Of a stretch of DNA of 25,169 nucleotides, positions 7,171-14,205 are shown piece by piece. The notes beneath the pieces were generated by a model that had not been told where the DNA came from, ran no database searches, and saw only the letters and a program-made list of their open reading frames with translations. The translations under genes were made by a program, and so were the position numbers. The stretch covers positions 1-25,169 of the forward strand of contig JBKPMR010000052.1 of assembly GCA_046732255.1 (NCBI GenBank), given 5' to 3'. The first letter of the stretch is position 1. Every line of letters begins with the position of its first letter. The stretch comes from DATBLE01 sp046732255 (GTDB taxonomy: Bacteria > Actinomycetota > Thermoleophilia > Gaiellales > Gaiellaceae).

Positions 7171-9048
7171 GTGAGGGCGGTCGCTTCCCTGCTCGGCGCG
7201 CTCGCTCTCGGGCCGACCCAGAACACCGCTACGATCGACCTCTCCGCAAGGACGTTCGCGCCGTCGGCAGGGCCGCTGACGATCAGCGCGCAGGTCGAGC
7301 AACCCGTTCGCTTCGGCGTCCGGCTCGCCACTGTCAAGGGCCGTGTAGTGGGCTGGATCGACCCGCCTGCTCTGCGGACCGAGACCGTGGCGGTGTGGGA
7401 CGGAACGCTCGCCGGCAAGCCGATCGGGAGCGGCTACTACCAGGCGCAGCTGGTTGCGAACGGGCGCGTGGCGGCGTCGGCCGGCTTCCGCCTCGACCGA
7501 ACGCCGGCGCTCCTTCGCCGTCTGCGCATCGCGAGCAACTCGACTGCGTTCGCAGGCGACGGGCCGCTGCTCGCCACGCTCAGCCCGAACGGCGACGGGC
7601 TCCGCGAGTACGTCCGGATCTCCTTCGACCTCAGCGAGCCGGCGACCGTCCAGCTCGACGTCGATCGGACGAGTACGGCGGCCACGCTGGACACGATCTA
7701 CACGCGAACCTGGCGGTTCCGGCGCGGGCCCCACTCGATCGGCTGGATGCCGGCGGCGAACGTCGCGGCGCGCACGTACGTCCTCTCGCTGACGACGACC
7801 GACCCGGCCGGCAACGTGCTCACCTACGGGTCCCCGGACGCTCGGGTCTCCCTCCATCCGCGGGCACCGGTCGTGCGCATCCAGGGGATCGACGCGTCGT
7901 TCCAGCGGCAGAGCTACGCGCCCGGCCAGGTCGCGGCGCTGCGGATCGCCACCGACGAGCCCTCGATGACCGTGCAGGTCCTGCGAACCGGCCCGGAGCG
8001 GCTCGTCACCTACGCCGACAATCTGCTCGAAGGCGAGCCGGTGACCCCGCCGACGACGATCGGCTGGGCGCGTCACCGCGACGCCCCGGGAACCGTTCCG
8101 ATCGGGATCGGGGAGTGGCCGTCCGGCCTGTACTTCGCCAAGCTGATCGCCGAGGACGGGACGATCGGATACGCACCGTTCGTCGTCCGGCCGGCGCTGC
8201 TCGGCCTCGCGTCGCGCGTCGCCGTCGTCCTGCCGACCAATACCTGGCAGGCGTACAACTTCTGGGACGCCGACGGGAGCGGCTGGGGCGACACGTGGTA
8301 CGCCGGCTACCCGAACAGGACGGTCGTGCGCAACCGGCCATACCTCCGCCGCGGCGTGCCGCCCTTCTTCTACCGCTACGACCAGGGCTTCCTGCACTGG
8401 CTGTACTGGAACGACCGGCGGGTCGACTTCCTCGCCGAATCCGATCTCGACGAGCTCTCGGGGGACGACCTCCAGCGTGACTACGACCTCGTCGTCTACC
8501 CGGGGCACAGCGAGTACGTGACGACGCACGAGTACGACGTCGTCCAGCGGTACCGGGACCTGGGCGGCAACCTGATCTTCCTCTCGGCAAACAACTTCTT
8601 CTGGCACGTGAGCGAGGACGGGATCGCGATCACCCGCGACCACCAGTGGCGGAGCCTCGGCCGCCCGGAGGCGGCGCTGATCGGCGTTCAGTACCTGGCC
8701 AACGACCGGGGGGAGCGGCAGGGCCTGTTCACCCTGCTCGACCCGTCGCCGGCCGCGTGGCTCTGGGCCGGCACCAGCCTGACCGCGGGCTCGACGTTCG
8801 GCGGTGCAGTCGGCGGCTACGGCATCGAGATCGATCACACGGCTCCGGAGTCGCCTCCCTCGACGATCGTCCTCGCGCAGATCCCGGACCTGTTCGGCGC
8901 CGGTCTGACCGCCCAGATGACGTACTACGAGACGAGCGCCGGGGCGAAGGTCTTCGCCGCCGGCGCGCTCGACTTCGGCGGCTCGGCACTGACGGTCCCC
9001 GTCTCGACGATGCTCGACAACCTCTGGGCGCGGCTCACGAAGCCGTAA
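7171..9048 (+). CDS. Large protein with N,N-dimethylformamidase beta-subunit-like C-terminal domain
   Basis: The 625-residue product has an N-terminal beta-rich half and a C-terminal domain resembling that of N,N-dimethylformamidase beta subunits. The N-terminal part includes an Ig/FlgD-like segment with LSPNGDG near residue 138. The C-terminal part shows WQAYNFWDADGSGWGDTWY (about 359-377), LVVYPGHSEYVT (about 441-452) and GGNLIFLSANNFFWHV. The Glu of GHSEY and the Tyr of WQAYN sit where the dimethylformamidase iron site uses Glu and Tyr ligands (family knowledge; not verified by alignment). I chose the GTG at 7171 because it opens a short hydrophobic leader (VASLLGALALG). A TTG at 7129 would overlap pabB. 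The substrate is unknown; formamide cleavage should not be assumed. Its 3' end overlaps the convergent MFS gene by 14 bp. Confidence 0.75.
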   Translation: MRAVASLLGALALGPTQNTATIDLSARTFAPSAGPLTISAQVEQPVRFGVRLATVKGRVVGWIDPPALRTETVAVWDGTLAGKPIGSGYYQAQLVANGRVAASAGFRLDRTPALLRRLRIASNSTAFAGDGPLLATLSPNGDGLREYVRISFDLSEPATVQLDVDRTSTAATLDTIYTRTWRFRRGPHSIGWMPAANVAARTYVLSLTTTDPAGNVLTYGSPDARVSLHPRAPVVRIQGIDASFQRQSYAPGQVAALRIATDEPSMTVQVLRTGPERLVTYADNLLEGEPVTPPTTIGWARHRDAPGTVPIGIGEWPSGLYFAKLIAEDGTIGYAPFVVRPALLGLASRVAVVLPTNTWQAYNFWDADGSGWGDTWYAGYPNRTVVRNRPYLRRGVPPFFYRYDQGFLHWLYWNDRRVDFLAESDLDELSGDDLQRDYDLVVYPGHSEYVTTHEYDVVQRYRDLGGNLIFLSANNFFWHVSEDGIAITRDHQWRSLGRPEAALIGVQYLANDRGERQGLFTLLDPSPAAWLWAGTSLTAGSTFGGAVGGYGIEIDHTAPESPPSTIVLAQIPDLFGAGLTAQMTYYETSAGAKVFAAGALDFGGSALTVPVSTMLDNLWARLTKP

Positions 9049-10240
9049 CCGGGATCTCGTTTCGTCGACGGAGCGTTGCGAACGCCCGTGCCCCCATCGT
9101 CAGAGACTGCACCACCGGGACGATCAGGAAGACCGACTGAACCCCTCCGTGGGCGAGCAGGAGTCCGGCGCCGAGATAGCCTGCGGGTGCGGCCAGCTGG
9201 TTGATCACGAGCACGGCCGTCAAGGTCTGCGAGCGAACCGCAGCAGGCACGATCAGGGTCAGCATTGCGTGCAGCGACGGATTGACGATCCCGTTGGCGA
9301 GCCCCGCGAGTAGGAGGGCGGCGGCGATCCAACCGGCAGGTCCGGCGCCCACCAGCAGCCAGAGCGCCGCAGCCTGCGCCAAGACGAAGACCGCGATCAG
9401 CGACGCCGGCTCCATACGGCGTCGCACACGGAAGGAGATCACGTTCCCCACCACTGCGGCGACGCCGAAGCAGGCCATCAGGAGGCCTGCCACCTTGGCG
9501 TTGCCGTCGTAGTACGTGAAGGCGTAGAAGGGAAGCGTCGCGAAGAGCGCGCTCCAGGCGGCGTCGCCGACCGCGATGCTGAGCGTCCAAGCCAGCAGGA
9601 GGCGGTTGCGGCCGAGCTGCCGGATGCCGGCCAAGAGGCCGCGCGTGTCATCGGTAGCCTCCACCGGCTTGCCCCCGGGCACGAAAAGCGCGATGACCAC
9701 GAGCGCGAACAGAAACGTCCCGGCATCGAAGACGAGGACCGCAGGAGCTCCGATCAGGGCGATGAGGACCCCGGCGAGCGGGGGCCCGAGCAGCATCGTG
9801 ATCCGCGTCGCGCCCTGAAGCCAGGCGTTGGCCGCGCTCACCCTCGCCTCGTCCTCGCCGAGGATCTCCGCGAGGATGACCCGCTGCGACGCGAAGTAGG
9901 GGCCGAAGAGCCCACCGATCCCGAACACGATCGCGAGTAGCAGCCCGAACGAGAGAACTCCCGCCCAGTGCAGCAGCGGCACGAGCAGGATCGCGGGCCC
10001 GGCGATCGCGTTCACGATCACCATCGTCCGGCGGGCGCCGAGCCGCGCGGAGAGATGGCCGCCCGGGATCCCGCACGCGGCGACCCCGAGCGCCTCGGCG
10101 GCAAGGACGATCCCCATGCGGGAGGCCGATCCCGTCGTGGAGAGCACGAACCACGGCAGCGCCAGCCACGTCATCATCGAGCCGGTCGTCGAGACGACCT
10201 CCGCCGCCAGGAGGGCGCGCAGACCCCGATCGTGCAGCAT
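9035..10240 (-). CDS. MFS transporter, drug/metabolite exporter type
   Basis: The 401-residue protein is a major facilitator superfamily permease with about 12 hydrophobic segments. The loop after helix 2 carries the MFS motif A variant GGHLSARLGARR (about 59-70). The middle loop between helices 6 and 7 is near residues 188-208 (PGGKPVEATDDTRGL). It resembles the MFS_3/enterobactin-exporter-like group often annotated as effluxers; the substrate cannot be read from sequence. The ATG lies 2 nt after the stop of the DUF4097 gene, so it is probably the last gene of an operon with the ribbon-helix-helix regulator. There is no strong Shine-Dalgarno, consistent with coupled translation. The last 14 bp overlap the convergent gene ending at 9048. 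Confidence 0.88.
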   Translation of the reverse strand: MLHDRGLRALLAAEVVSTTGSMMTWLALPWFVLSTTGSASRMGIVLAAEALGVAACGIPGGHLSARLGARRTMVIVNAIAGPAILLVPLLHWAGVLSFGLLLAIVFGIGGLFGPYFASQRVILAEILGEDEARVSAANAWLQGATRITMLLGPPLAGVLIALIGAPAVLVFDAGTFLFALVVIALFVPGGKPVEATDDTRGLLAGIRQLGRNRLLLAWTLSIAVGDAAWSALFATLPFYAFTYYDGNAKVAGLLMACFGVAAVVGNVISFRVRRRMEPASLIAVFVLAQAAALWLLVGAGPAGWIAAALLLAGLANGIVNPSLHAMLTLIVPAAVRSQTLTAVLVINQLAAPAGYLGAGLLLAHGGVQSVFLIVPVVQSLTMGARAFATLRRRNEIPVTAS

Positions 10241-10242
10241 TT

Positions 10243-11013
10243 CTACGCTCTGACGATTCTGATGTCGCCGCTCATCGTCGTCCCCTTGACCTCGACGAGC
10301 GGCCCGCCGGCGGCGACCTCGACGCCGCCGAGCTCGACCTCCGACGTGGTGTCGCCGCTGAGCGAGCGGGCGTCGACGTGGAGCCTGGAGCCCTGCTTGA
10401 TTCCGACCCTGACGTCGCCCGAGGCCGACTTCACGTCGACCGACCCCTCGGCGATCGAGCCGATCACCATGTCGCCCGAGGCGGTGTTCAGCGAGAGGCG
10501 GCGCGCTGCCTCGCCGATCTGGACGTCCCCCGATGCCGACCGGATCGTTCCGCCGCCGGCGGCCGAGACGATCTCGACGTCGCCGGACGCGGTGTTGATG
10601 TCGGCGCGGCCGCCGATCGTGCCGAGCTGAACGCCCCCGCTCGCGGATCGCACCTTCGCCTCGCGCTCCACGTCCTCAACCTGGACGTCGCCGGTCGCAC
10701 TGTTCACCTCGATCGCGCCGAGGCGACCGGTCGCCCGGAACGGCGCGGAGGCGACGTTGGCATCGACGTCTGAGCCGTGTGGCGCGCGGATCCGGATGTC
10801 GAACTCCTGATCGCTCTTGAAGCCAAGGCGCTTTCGGCTCTCGACGACGATGTCGCGGCCGTGCTGCTCGACTTTCAGGTCCTCGACGTCGCCGCGGGTC
10901 GCCTCCACCTCGACGGTCGTCTCCGCCGTGTCGGCGGTCTCGACCTGTATCCGCCCGGCGCCGAGCCCGAACCGCAGCCTCGGAGGCTCCTGGGTGGCGA
11001 AGTCGTACCTCAC
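10243..11013 (-). CDS. DUF4097 family beta-repeat protein
   Basis: The 256-residue product is a DUF4097 (adhesin-like beta-helix) protein. It is built from about eight degenerate repeats of 16-20 residues centred on S/T-x-SGD-V: SATGDVQ, SASGGVQ, TASGDVE, SASGDVQ, TASGDMV, SASGDVR, SLSGDTT and TMSGDIR. There is no signal peptide or membrane segment, so it is probably cytoplasmic despite the adhesin label. The GTG at 11013 has a strong GGAGGAGG eight bases upstream. From memory of actinobacterial genomes, DUF4097 genes often follow a HicB-like ribbon-helix-helix gene, as here. Function is unknown; a scaffold or envelope-stress sensor is possible. The MFS gene follows after 2 nt. Confidence 0.87.
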   Translation of the reverse strand: MRYDFATQEPPRLRFGLGAGRIQVETADTAETTVEVEATRGDVEDLKVEQHGRDIVVESRKRLGFKSDQEFDIRIRAPHGSDVDANVASAPFRATGRLGAIEVNSATGDVQVEDVEREAKVRSASGGVQLGTIGGRADINTASGDVEIVSAAGGGTIRSASGDVQIGEAARRLSLNTASGDMVIGSIAEGSVDVKSASGDVRVGIKQGSRLHVDARSLSGDTTSEVELGGVEVAAGGPLVEVKGTTMSGDIRIVRA

Positions 11014-11135
11014 CGGGACCGCCTCCTCCGGCGCGACGCACCCGGGACGCGAATCGGGCGCAGATCGACGCGGTCACGCCGATCGGAGGTCTCCCATTCA
11101 GGGAGATGTCCAAACATTCCAGGTTGGTACCGCAT
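11010..11135 (-). CDS. Possible 41-residue small ORF upstream of the DUF4097 gene
   Basis: An ATG at 11135 is preceded by AAGGAGGAGG (11137-11146). It opens a 41-codon ORF whose TGA overlaps the DUF4097 start as GTGA. The product begins MRYQPGMFGHLPEW and ends in an Arg-rich tail (SRRRRRSR). Both the RBS and the first codons resemble those of the next gene (GGAGGAGG, then start-RY), suggesting a local duplication of the start region. Against a real protein: third codon positions in the first half are AT-rich, unlike neighbouring genes, and the Shine-Dalgarno spacing is short. It could be a leader ORF that couples ribosomes onto the DUF4097 gene, or a chance ORF. Confidence 0.35.
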   Translation of the reverse strand: MRYQPGMFGHLPEWETSDRRDRVDLRPIRVPGASRRRRRSR

Positions 11136-11153
11136 GCCTCCTCCTTCCCTGGG

Positions 11154-11603
11154 TCAGCTCTGGCCGTAGCCGGTCAACCGGCTACCGATGCGGCCGCTCG
11201 ACGCGACCGCGGTCGTGAGCCCGCGGGCGAGCGCCTTGACGATCCACGTGTTCACCGAGACGCCGTCCTTCGCCGCGGCGCCCTCGACCGACGTCTTCAG
11301 CGAGTCGGGCAGGCGCAGCGTGATCCGGGCGGTGAGACCGTCCTCCGCGGGGGCAGCCTCCTCGTGCTCCACGTAGACGAGCGAGGGCTCCTGGCCGGCG
11401 AGCCGGATCTCGACGTGACCCGCATTGAGCTGCGAGCTCACCTCGAGCGCGGCCTCTGACAGGAGCTCGAGCAGGCGCAGTCGCAGCGACGGGGCGAGCG
11501 CCTGGCTCAGCCGCTCCGCCGCAGCGCCGACCTGCTCGTCGCCGATTCCCGCCAGCGCGGCGAGCTCGGTCTGAAGTGCCTGAACGTGCGTATCCAGTTG
11601 CAT
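11154..11603 (-). CDS. Ribbon-helix-helix (HicB-antitoxin-like) regulator
   Basis: The 149-residue product has a C-terminal ribbon-helix-helix DNA-binding domain at about 91-130: LTARITLRLPDSLK forms the strand, and VSVNTWIVKALARGL the second helix. Residues 1-65 are helical (LALAPSLRLRLLELLSEAA-like) and 66-80 beta-like, as in actinobacterial proteins labelled HicB-family antitoxin that precede DUF4097 genes. No HicA-like toxin is adjacent, so an ordinary repressor is more likely than a toxin-antitoxin pair. A 21-bp palindrome covering the -10 element sits directly upstream, which strongly suggests autoregulation. The ATG has no Shine-Dalgarno and lies only 9 nt from the -10, implying a leaderless mRNA. 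Confidence 0.85.
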   Translation of the reverse strand: MQLDTHVQALQTELAALAGIGDEQVGAAAERLSQALAPSLRLRLLELLSEAALEVSSQLNAGHVEIRLAGQEPSLVYVEHEEAAPAEDGLTARITLRLPDSLKTSVEGAAAKDGVSVNTWIVKALARGLTTAVASSGRIGSRLTGYGQS

Positions 11604-11604
11604 C

Positions 11605-11640
11605 GTGATGTCATTATGACATCACTAGTGCGTCTGTCAA
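11605..11640 (-). promoter_or_regulatory. Promoter with overlapping palindromic operator for the ribbon-helix-helix gene
   Basis: On the minus strand a consensus -35 TTGACA (11635-11640) is followed after 16 nt by CATAAT (11613-11618), a 5/6 match to the -10 consensus. The -10 sits inside a perfect inverted repeat of two 10-base arms (GTGATGTCAT and ATGACATCAC) around one central base, at 11605-11625. The gene's ATG begins just beyond, at 11603. Binding of the ribbon-helix-helix product here would block RNA polymerase. The -35 overlaps the stop codon of the upstream lytic transglycosylase gene. Sequence match is direct; use by this regulator is inference. Confidence 0.75.
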
Positions 11641-12209
11641 GTGTCTTCTTGTAGTCGGAGCGATGCGTAGGCGTGGCGGTAGGTCTTCTCCAGCGTCTTG
11701 ACCCGCTCGACGAAGTCGCGTGTCTCCGGGAACTGGATCGGCAGCTGCTGCGCCCGCCAGCGGTCGACATTCGCCTGGCCCGCGTTGTAGGCGGCGAGCG
11801 CGAGCTCCTCCGAGCCGTACTTGTCGAGCAGATGGCGGAGGTACCAGGCGCCGTACCGGACGTTGATCTCCGGGTCGTAGAGGTCGGCGACCGTGAACTT
11901 CGATCCGCCGGTGCGCGCGGCGATTCCCCTCGCCGTCTCCGGCAACAGCTGCATCAGTCCGATGGCCCCTCGGTCGGAACGCGCATCGGCGTGGAACTTG
12001 CTCTCCTGGTAGATGACCCCCGCCAGCAGCGCCGGGTCGAGCCGGTAGTTCCGCGCGTGGCCGACGACGATCTCCCGGTAGTGGAGCGGGTGCCACAGGC
12101 GCTCGTACCAGGCGGGCTGCGTGAGATGGATCGTCCCGATCACCGCCAGCAGGACGGCGCAGACGGTGAGGCCGAGGACGAGGCGGCCGGCGAGCCTCGA
12201 ACCGGTCAC
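11637..12209 (-). CDS. Membrane-anchored lytic transglycosylase (SLT domain)
   Basis: The 190-residue protein has an N-terminal membrane anchor (about residues 10-30, LVLGLTVCAVLLAVIGTI) and a Slt70-type transglycosylase domain from about 47. Such enzymes cleave peptidoglycan between MurNAc and GlcNAc, forming a 1,6-anhydro product. The catalytic Glu is Glu69 in IYQESKF. Other family motifs are GAIGLMQLLPETA (81-93), INVRYGAWYLRHLL and LALAAYNAGQANVDRW. The GTG start at 12209 overlaps the coaE stop as GTGA and places the anchor at the N-terminus. The frame stays open far upstream but is only a shadow of coaE and rpsA there. The stop codon lies inside the -35 of the next gene's promoter. Confidence 0.9.
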   Translation of the reverse strand: MTGSRLAGRLVLGLTVCAVLLAVIGTIHLTQPAWYERLWHPLHYREIVVGHARNYRLDPALLAGVIYQESKFHADARSDRGAIGLMQLLPETARGIAARTGGSKFTVADLYDPEINVRYGAWYLRHLLDKYGSEELALAAYNAGQANVDRWRAQQLPIQFPETRDFVERVKTLEKTYRHAYASLRLQEDT

Positions 12210-12751
12210 GAGCGCAGACGCTCGAGCACCCGGCCGACGAACGCGTCGAGATCGTCGAGCGCGCCGTCGTTCACGTAGGCGAAGTCGGCCCGGGCGACCT
12301 TGTCCTCGTCGGGAATCAGCCGCCGGTTGCGCGTGTCCCGCGCCTGCGGGGTCCGGGATGCCCGGACGTCCTCCGGCGCCGTGATCACGACGACGGCGTC
12401 GAACCTGCTCTCTCCCCCGGTCTCGAACAGGAGCGGGATCTCCGTGACCGCAACCTCCGCTTCCAGTCCGGCCAGCCAGTCCTCCGTCGCGCGGCGCACG
12501 CGCGGATGAAGCAGCGACTCGAGCCACGCGAGCTGGTCCGCGTCGGCAAAGACGATCTCCGCGATCCGGGCGCGATCTGTCGTCCCGAACCGCTCCTCGA
12601 GTGCCGCGCGCACGTCGCCGTCCCCGGCGATCAGCCGGTGGACGACCTCGTCCGCCGAGAGCGTCGGGATGCCCCGGCGCGCGAATGCCTTCAGCGCCTC
12701 GCTCTTTCCCGCCGCGATGCCGCCGGTGACGGCGACGGTCAGCGGGCGCAT
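12206..12751 (-). CDS. coaE: Dephospho-CoA kinase
   Basis: CoaE phosphorylates the 3'-hydroxyl of dephospho-CoA with ATP, the last step of coenzyme A synthesis. The 181-residue product shows the P-loop GGIAAGKS (10-17), the substrate-side SADEVVHRL, LHPRVRR, EIPLLFE, FDAVVVI and the lid region RRLIPDEDKVARADFAYVNDG. It is slightly shorter than the usual 195-210 residues but complete in motifs. The ATG at 12751 has AGGA five bases upstream. It starts 6 nt after rpsA and overlaps the lytic transglycosylase by 4 bp, so it is in the middle of an operon. Confidence 0.95.
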   Translation of the reverse strand: MRPLTVAVTGGIAAGKSEALKAFARRGIPTLSADEVVHRLIAGDGDVRAALEERFGTTDRARIAEIVFADADQLAWLESLLHPRVRRATEDWLAGLEAEVAVTEIPLLFETGGESRFDAVVVITAPEDVRASRTPQARDTRNRRLIPDEDKVARADFAYVNDGALDDLDAFVGRVLERLRS

Positions 12752-12757
12752 GCGGTC

Positions 12758-14113
12758 CTAGCTGGTCGCGTCCGACTCGGTCGTCGGCCGCGGGGACTCC
12801 ACCGGCTCTTCCGGCTCTGACGCGGAGGCTTTTGCCTCTTCCGCCATCGGTTCTTGGTCCTCGACCGTCTCGGTCTCCTCCACCGCGGCCTCGGCGGCCG
12901 GCTCGTCGGTGGCGGCCTCCGCGGCCGGCTCGTCGGAAAAGACCTCCTCGGAGAGATCGATCTGCGGACGGAGCGGCTCGGCGCCCTCGGGGAGCGGCTG
13001 CGCCTGCTCGCCCTCCTCGATCCGCTTCAGCGAGAGGGAGAGACGGCGCCGGTCGGCGTCGACCTCGATGATCTTCACGTTGACGAGATCGCCCTGGGAG
13101 ACGACCTCGCGCGGGTTCTCGACGTGGTGCTGCGCGAGCTCGGAGATGTGGACGAGTCCCTCCACACCGGGGAGGATCTCGACGAACGCGCCGAACGTGA
13201 CCACCTTCGTCACGCGCCCCTGGACGACGTCGCCCTCGCCGTAGCTGTCGAGCACCTGCTGCCACGGATCGGTCTGGGTCTGCTTCAGTCCGAGCGAGAT
13301 CCGCTGGCGCTCGCGGTCGATGTCGAGCACCTTCACCTTCACGGTCTGGCCGATCTCGAGCACCTCGGACGGGTGGTTGACGTGCGACCAGGAGAGCTCG
13401 GAGATGTGGATCAGCCCGTCCATGCCGTCGAGGTCGACGAACGCGCCGAAGTCGACGATGTTCGAGATCTGCCCCTCGACCACGTCTCCCGGGTTGAGCC
13501 GGTCGAGGATCGCCTGCCGCATCTCCTTGCGCTCGTCCTCGAGGACGGCGCGGCGGGAGAGGACGACGTTGTTGCGCGACCGGTTCAGCTCGATCACCTT
13601 GCAACGGAGCTCCTTGCCGAGGAACTCGTCGAGATCCTGGACGCGGCGGATGTCGACCAGCGACGCGGGCAGGAAGCCGCGCACGCCCAGGTCGAGGATC
13701 AGACCGCCCTTGACGACCTCGATCACCTTCCCGTTCACCGGCTGGCCGCTCTCGGCCGCCTGCTCGATCGCCTTCCACGCCATCTCGAAGCGGGCGCGCT
13801 TCTTCGAGAGGATCAGCCGTCCTTCCGCGTCCTCCTTGGTGAGGACGAGCGCGTCGATCTCGTCGCCGAGCGAGACCTCGTCGGCAGGGTTGATCGAGCG
13901 CCGGATCGAGAGCTCCGACACCGGAATGACCCCCTCGGACTTGTAGCCGATGTCCACCAGGACCTCGTCCTTGTCCACGCGGACGACCTTCCCGTGGACG
14001 ACCTCGCCCTCGTTGATCGTCGGGAACGTGGAGTCGTAGTCGGGGATCAGCTCGCCGTCCGGACCGGTAGTCCAGACGTCGGCGTCGCTCGTGTCGATTG
14101 TCTCGTTTGCCAT
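12758..14113 (-). CDS. rpsA: 30S ribosomal protein S1
   Basis: S1 binds mRNA on the 30S subunit and helps initiation. The 451 residues hold four S1/OB-fold repeats at about 35-105, 121-188, 207-277 and 292-362. Repeats 3 and 4 carry the strong RNA-binding pattern (FGAFVDLDGMDGLIHISELSW and FGAFVEILPGVEGLVHISELA). Four repeats is the usual actinobacterial form, versus six in E. coli. The last ~75 residues are an acidic Ala/Glu/Pro tail with a short tandem repeat. The ATG has no Shine-Dalgarno; a TATACT lies 12 nt upstream. The gene is 92 bp from polA and 6 bp before coaE. Confidence 0.96.
   Translation of the reverse strand: MANETIDTSDADVWTTGPDGELIPDYDSTFPTINEGEVVHGKVVRVDKDEVLVDIGYKSEGVIPVSELSIRRSINPADEVSLGDEIDALVLTKEDAEGRLILSKKRARFEMAWKAIEQAAESGQPVNGKVIEVVKGGLILDLGVRGFLPASLVDIRRVQDLDEFLGKELRCKVIELNRSRNNVVLSRRAVLEDERKEMRQAILDRLNPGDVVEGQISNIVDFGAFVDLDGMDGLIHISELSWSHVNHPSEVLEIGQTVKVKVLDIDRERQRISLGLKQTQTDPWQQVLDSYGEGDVVQGRVTKVVTFGAFVEILPGVEGLVHISELAQHHVENPREVVSQGDLVNVKIIEVDADRRRLSLSLKRIEEGEQAQPLPEGAEPLRPQIDLSEEVFSDEPAAEAATDEPAAEAAVEETETVEDQEPMAEEAKASASEPEEPVESPRPTTESDATS
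12894..12936 (-). repeat. 27-bp-period tandem repeat in the rpsA acidic tail
   Basis: A 16-base block (GCGGCCGGCTCGTCGG on the plus strand) occurs at 12894-12909 and again at 12921-12936, exactly 9 codons apart. The protein reads DEPAAEAA twice in the acidic tail of S1. It is an in-frame, low-complexity repeat in a region likely to be disordered and free to vary in length. Confidence 0.6.
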
Positions 14114-14125
14114 CAGAAGCGGGTC

Positions 14126-14131
14126 AGTATA
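14126..14131 (-). promoter_or_regulatory. Candidate -10 element of rpsA
   Basis: TATACT on the minus strand lies 12 nt before the rpsA ATG, predicting a 5' leader of only about 6 nt. That agrees with the absence of a Shine-Dalgarno. No convincing -35 is present at 16-19 nt. Moderate to weak support. Confidence 0.4.
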
Positions 14132-14170
14132 CCGGGGCCTCGATAAGACGCCCTCGCTGCCATCCGGTTA

Positions 14171-14193
14171 GCCGGGAACCGTCGCGACCCGGC
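14171..14193 (-). terminator. Weak hairpin between polA and rpsA
   Basis: On the minus strand GCCGGG pairs with CCCGGC (14188-14193 with 14171-14176) around an 11-nt loop, 13 nt after the polA stop. No U-run follows. It may slow or partly stop transcription from polA into rpsA, which appears to have its own -10; this is a weak call. Confidence 0.25.
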
Positions 14194-14205
14194 CCGCGGG
14201 ACTGC

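Noticed and set aside
7144..8838. Long minus-strand ORF (564 codons) opposite the dimethylformamidase-like gene
   Set aside because: Arg/Val/Asp-rich shadow with no recognisable motif; the plus-strand frame has proper domain structure.
11154..11603. HicAB toxin-antitoxin pair
   Set aside because: No HicA-like toxin ORF is adjacent on either side; the neighbours are a DUF4097 gene and a lytic transglycosylase.
11637..13778. Single 713-codon frame across rpsA, coaE and the transglycosylase
   Set aside because: Only the last 190 codons show real domain content; the rest is a shadow of rpsA and coaE.
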